Positions 6,027-7,924 of a stretch of DNA of 7,924 nt are shown one piece after another. The stretch comes from Chloroflexota bacterium (GTDB taxonomy: Bacteria > Chloroflexota > Anaerolineae > Anaerolineales > Anaerolineaceae), in contig JAEXTI010000188.1 in NCBI GenBank assembly GCA_023406965.1, positions 1-7,924 of the forward strand, read 5' to 3'. Made by a program: the position numbers and the translations under genes. How positions within the stretch are numbered: the stretch's first letter is position 1; every line of letters begins with the position of its first letter. Below the pieces are notes generated by a model. It saw nothing but the letters and a program-made list of their open reading frames with translations. It was not told where the DNA came from and did not search any database.

Positions 6027-6074
6027 GCCTCGCCCCTACCGCTAATTCTTGCGCTATTCATGTACGGGCGAGGC
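6027..6074. repeat. REP hairpin 3 of the GCCTCGCCCCTAC family
   Basis: Arms GCCTCGCCCCTAC (6027-6039) and GTACGGGCGAGGC (6062-6074) pair at 12 of 13 positions. The loop CGCTAATTCTTGCGCT is nearly the same as in hairpin 1. A decayed single arm follows at 6097-6122 (GATTCCGCCTTGTCCCTAT), matching 6014-6039. Confidence 0.8.
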
Positions 6075-6118
6075 TACAGGAATCCCAATCATCTCCCATC
6101 CGTGATTCCGCCTTGTCC

Positions 6119-6136
6119 CTATGGGAGGTGTCGCCC
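6119..6136 (-). repeat. Inverted copy of the ACACC-type junction
   Basis: On the minus strand GGGCGACACCTCCCATAG matches 62-79 at 17 of 18 positions. At the left edge this junction opens a 211-bp element; here it opens a decayed AGGC-type unit instead, so the junction has been combined with different repeats. Confidence 0.6.
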
Positions 6137-6141
6137 TTTCC

Positions 6142-6352
6142 GTAGCGGCGGATCTTTAACGCGGGCAATGGAGGTAGATCGCTCAGGATCTTTATGGGCT
6201 GTGCGAGTTAACCTACCCGAAAGACCCGCCGGGTGAGGCAATCTAGCGAGTCTGGCGCAACCGGGCGGGTCTGCCAGATGGATGAATGGAATGAGCCCGC
6301 CGTTGCGTCCGAAGATGGCGGTGAAAAGCCAGCATGAAAGACCCGCCCCTAC
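6142..6352 (-). repeat. 211-bp composite REP element, copy 4, inverted and distant
   Basis: It opens with GTAGCGGCGGATCTTTAA and closes with AGACCCGCCCCTAC, and is exactly 211 bp, like copies 1 and 2. Arms are at 6221-6229 (AGACCCGCC), 6264-6272 (GGCGGGTCT) and 6339-6347 (AGACCCGCC); the first arm carries one substitution. Reverse-complemented, the inner hairpin and the adjoining segment down to GCCATCTTC align closely with the left array, while 6160-6218 is much diverged. It lies in the 5' intergenic region beyond serA, opposite in orientation to the left array. Confidence 0.85.
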
Positions 6353-6365
6353 CGCTAATTCTGGG

Positions 6366-6375
6366 CTGCCCCTAC
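6366..6375 (-). repeat. Additional single GTAGGGGC head beside copy 4
   Basis: CTGCCCCTAC gives GTAGGGGCAG on the minus strand, 14 bp beyond the end of copy 4 and preceded by the shared CCGCTAATTCT motif. No inverted partner arm is evident, so it is probably a solo or truncated unit. Confidence 0.45.
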
Positions 6376-6393
6376 CGGAAATGCCCCGATCTG

Positions 6394-6402
6394 TGGCATA
6401 AT
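6394..6402 (+). promoter_or_regulatory. Candidate extended -10 promoter for the repeat-protein gene
   Basis: TGGCATAAT has the TGn plus CATAAT layout of an extended -10 element and lies about 50 nt before the start codon at 6455. No good -35 hexamer is seen at the usual distance. The site begins just after the repeat block ends, as expected if the repeats stop at the gene's control region. Confidence 0.3.
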
Positions 6403-6454
6403 CAAAATGCGGTGTAGGGCGGCGCTGCGAGATTTGTTAATTCTGGAGGAACCC

Positions 6455-6934
6455 ATGAGCGAAGAACAAACTTCCACACCCGTTGAACCTTCTGCCGAAG
6501 AAGCGCCGCAGATCGTTTCTGAGGTGAGCGGAGAAACCGTCCACTTCCAATCGGGGCTGGCAGGCAGCGTCTCGGCGCAGCAGGACGCCGAAGTGACCGA
6601 TTCGCTGGTTGGCGGGATCGCCGCCGGGCGCGACGCGCAGGCCACCAACACCCTCGTTATGGGCATGGCCGTTGGGCGCGATGCCACCCTGACCAACTGC
6701 TTCACCGCCACGGCAACGGTGGGAGGCAGCGTCGAAGCGGCCAACAGCTCGATGGTCACTGTCTTTGGTAATCAAATCAGCGCCAGGAACAGCTCCATTG
6801 GCGTAGCCCTGGGGCGTGAGATCAATCTGGGCGAAGGCGCGCAAGTCACGCTCACCACCCGCCAGGCTGTGGCAATGGGCGCTGCCTTTGGCGTGGCCTT
6901 TGCCATTTTTAATCGCCTGCTCCGCCGCCGCTAA
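6455..6934 (+). CDS. Hypothetical membrane-anchored protein with six 16-residue repeats
   Basis: A 159-residue protein I do not recognise as a named family. Residues 1-33 are acidic and Ser/Thr/Pro-rich. Residues 35-130 divide into six 16-residue units, clearest in SLVGGIAAGRDAQATN and TLVMGMAVGRDATLTN; the last two drift. The alternating small and hydrophobic residues with recurrent Gly, Asn and Asp turns suggest a small beta-solenoid. Residues about 137-154 (QAVAMGAAFGVAFAIFNR) form one hydrophobic segment followed by LLRRR, so a C-terminal membrane anchor with the repeats in the cytosol or in a tail-anchored topology is plausible. The start is ATG at 6455 because GGAGGA lies 4 nt before it; an upstream ATG at 6407 lacks a ribosome site. 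Similar repeat proteins are, from memory, common and uncharacterised in Chloroflexota. It converges on the kinase gene with 28 nt between them. Confidence 0.8.
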   Translation: MSEEQTSTPVEPSAEEAPQIVSEVSGETVHFQSGLAGSVSAQQDAEVTDSLVGGIAAGRDAQATNTLVMGMAVGRDATLTNCFTATATVGGSVEAANSSMVTVFGNQISARNSSIGVALGREINLGEGAQVTLTTRQAVAMGAAFGVAFAIFNRLLRRR

Positions 6935-6962
6935 ACCACAGGCCAACCGACACACGCAATTT

Positions 6963-7886
6963 TCACGCCAGCAACTGCTCAATCCCTTCCCAGGCTGCGG
7001 TGCTTTTCATAACCATCCTTCTCGCATCCTCAGATGGAAGGTGCTCTACCGCAAAGGGTAAATATTGCGTATTCACCACAATCTCCGCCAGGCAAAACCC
7101 CAGTTCAGCCTGACGTTCATCCATTTTGAGACCCGATTCCCCTTCCCACGCGGCCAGATAATCTTTCCACTCCGGCGATCCGAAATCGACCATGTTCGCC
7201 AGGTCTAAAGCGGCCGGCGCAAACCGGGCATTTCCCCAATCAATCAGCATAGCTTGTTCCACACCGGCTCTAATCAGGTTCCCAGGATGCACATCTCCGT
7301 GGGTGAGAGTCATCGGGAGTGACTTCAGCACAGAGTAGACTTGCTCGTCTTCGCGAATCTGCTTCAGGAGGGCCAGTTCTTGGTAAAACAGCTCACCTTG
7401 GGAAGCCAATGAGGTCACCCCGCTATCAAAACATTGTAATAAAAACGACCGGTCTACTCGCAAAACTTCAGAGAACTCATCTTCACGACCCTCGAAGCGC
7501 CAATGTACCTGTGCCATCATGTGCAGCAACTCCTTCGGGACCGGATCATCCCAGGAAAGCGCCTCGCCGGCATAATACGGGTAAATGAACCAGGTCTGCC
7601 CTTCGAACACGCCACTATCCACTATCCGCGGAATACTTGTATGTGCGACTTGATCATTTAAAGCCTGATGCACATGAAGCTCCTGGGGGAGGGTGTATTT
7701 CTGCACAAACGACACTTCTTGAAACACCCCACCCGGCATTTTCATGATGAGGTCTACCCGGTAGACCCCCGCCGACACATATCCACCTTCCAGGCGGCGG
7801 GTTCGTATCTCGTAGAGCCGGCCATCTGCTCCAACTCTCTGCAGGGCTTCAGCTTCTAGTTTTCCCATGGGCAAAACCAAGTTCAC
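6963..7886 (-). CDS. Aminoglycoside phosphotransferase (APH) family kinase-like protein
   Basis: A 307-residue protein with the APH/choline-kinase fold. The Brenner motif LTHGDVHPGNLI supplies the catalytic Asp198 and Asn203 (HGD at 196-198), and AMLIDWGNA supplies the metal-binding Asp216. Lys64 in SFVQKY is the likely ATP-contacting lysine, and FIYPYYAGEAL (100-110) fits the hinge region. Members phosphorylate small hydroxyl compounds, or sometimes other metabolites, in the cytosol. The acceptor cannot be inferred, and this should not be read as an antibiotic resistance gene. The start is GTG at 7886, with AAGGAGG four bases upstream; the in-frame ATG at 7868 would lose six residues and lacks such a site. 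It stands alone at the window edge, convergent with the repeat-protein gene. Confidence 0.85.
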   Translation of the reverse strand: MNLVLPMGKLEAEALQRVGADGRLYEIRTRRLEGGYVSAGVYRVDLIMKMPGGVFQEVSFVQKYTLPQELHVHQALNDQVAHTSIPRIVDSGVFEGQTWFIYPYYAGEALSWDDPVPKELLHMMAQVHWRFEGREDEFSEVLRVDRSFLLQCFDSGVTSLASQGELFYQELALLKQIREDEQVYSVLKSLPMTLTHGDVHPGNLIRAGVEQAMLIDWGNARFAPAALDLANMVDFGSPEWKDYLAAWEGESGLKMDERQAELGFCLAEIVVNTQYLPFAVEHLPSEDARRMVMKSTAAWEGIEQLLA

Positions 7887-7890
7887 AATT

Positions 7891-7897
7891 CCTCCTT
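7891..7897 (-). promoter_or_regulatory. Strong ribosome binding site for the GTG-initiated kinase gene
   Basis: AAGGAGG on the minus strand is followed by AATT and GTG AAC TTG. The strength and spacing favour GTG at 7886 over later in-frame ATG codons. No promoter can be assigned in the remaining bases up to the window end. Confidence 0.7.
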
Positions 7898-7924
7898 ATT
7901 CTGCAGGAATACGGTAATCCAGCA

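Noticed and set aside
6437..6982. Long minus-strand open frame opposite the repeat-protein gene
   Set aside because: It is the antisense shadow of the 16-residue repeats. The plus-strand gene has a GGAGGA site and a sensible membrane anchor.
6963..7886. Antibiotic resistance gene
   Set aside because: Only the general APH-fold motifs are visible; no signature of a known aminoglycoside or macrolide kinase was recognised, so a substrate claim would be unsupported.

Overview
The window looks like chromosomal DNA from a GC-rich bacterium, most likely a member of the Chloroflexota (Anaerolineae-like). This taxonomic call is inference. It rests on the long Thr/Pro-rich linker in a lipoprotein, an F420-type luciferase-like oxidoreductase, a short SerA without an ACT domain, and abundant GTAGGGGCG-type palindromic repeats. 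No rRNA, tRNA, CRISPR array or phage gene was found.

Layout. Positions 1-745 are non-coding and hold three head-to-tail copies of a 211-bp element (230-bp period). Positions 742-5665 hold five genes, all on the minus strand. In transcription order they are serA (phosphoglycerate dehydrogenase), an M32 carboxypeptidase, an LLM-class oxidoreductase, a Thr/Pro-rich lipoprotein, and a REP-associated tyrosine (HUH/Y1) transposase. The oxidoreductase and lipoprotein genes overlap by ATGA, and the transposase starts 10 nt after the lipoprotein stop. Positions 5666-6454 are intergenic: a probable serA promoter, three hairpins of a second REP family, and a fourth copy of the 211-bp element in inverted orientation. 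Next come a small plus-strand gene for a 16-residue-repeat protein with a C-terminal membrane anchor (6455-6934) and, convergent with it, a minus-strand aminoglycoside-phosphotransferase-family kinase (6963-7886).

How the parts fit. The four metabolic or envelope genes form a compact transcription unit but not a recognisable single pathway: serine biosynthesis, peptide turnover, a flavin/F420 redox enzyme and a surface lipoprotein. The most interesting system is the transposase with its repeats. Each 211-bp element begins with GTAG and ends with CTAC, and carries four alternating GGCGGGTCT/AGACCCGCC arms. The transposase stop codon TAG lies inside the terminal GTAG of the adjacent element. 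An inverted copy of identical length lies 5.4 kb away, beyond serA. A second repeat family with the same GTAGGGGCG head but a different extension lies next to that copy. Together these resemble a REPtron (RAYT plus cognate REP/BIME units) with unusually large composite units.
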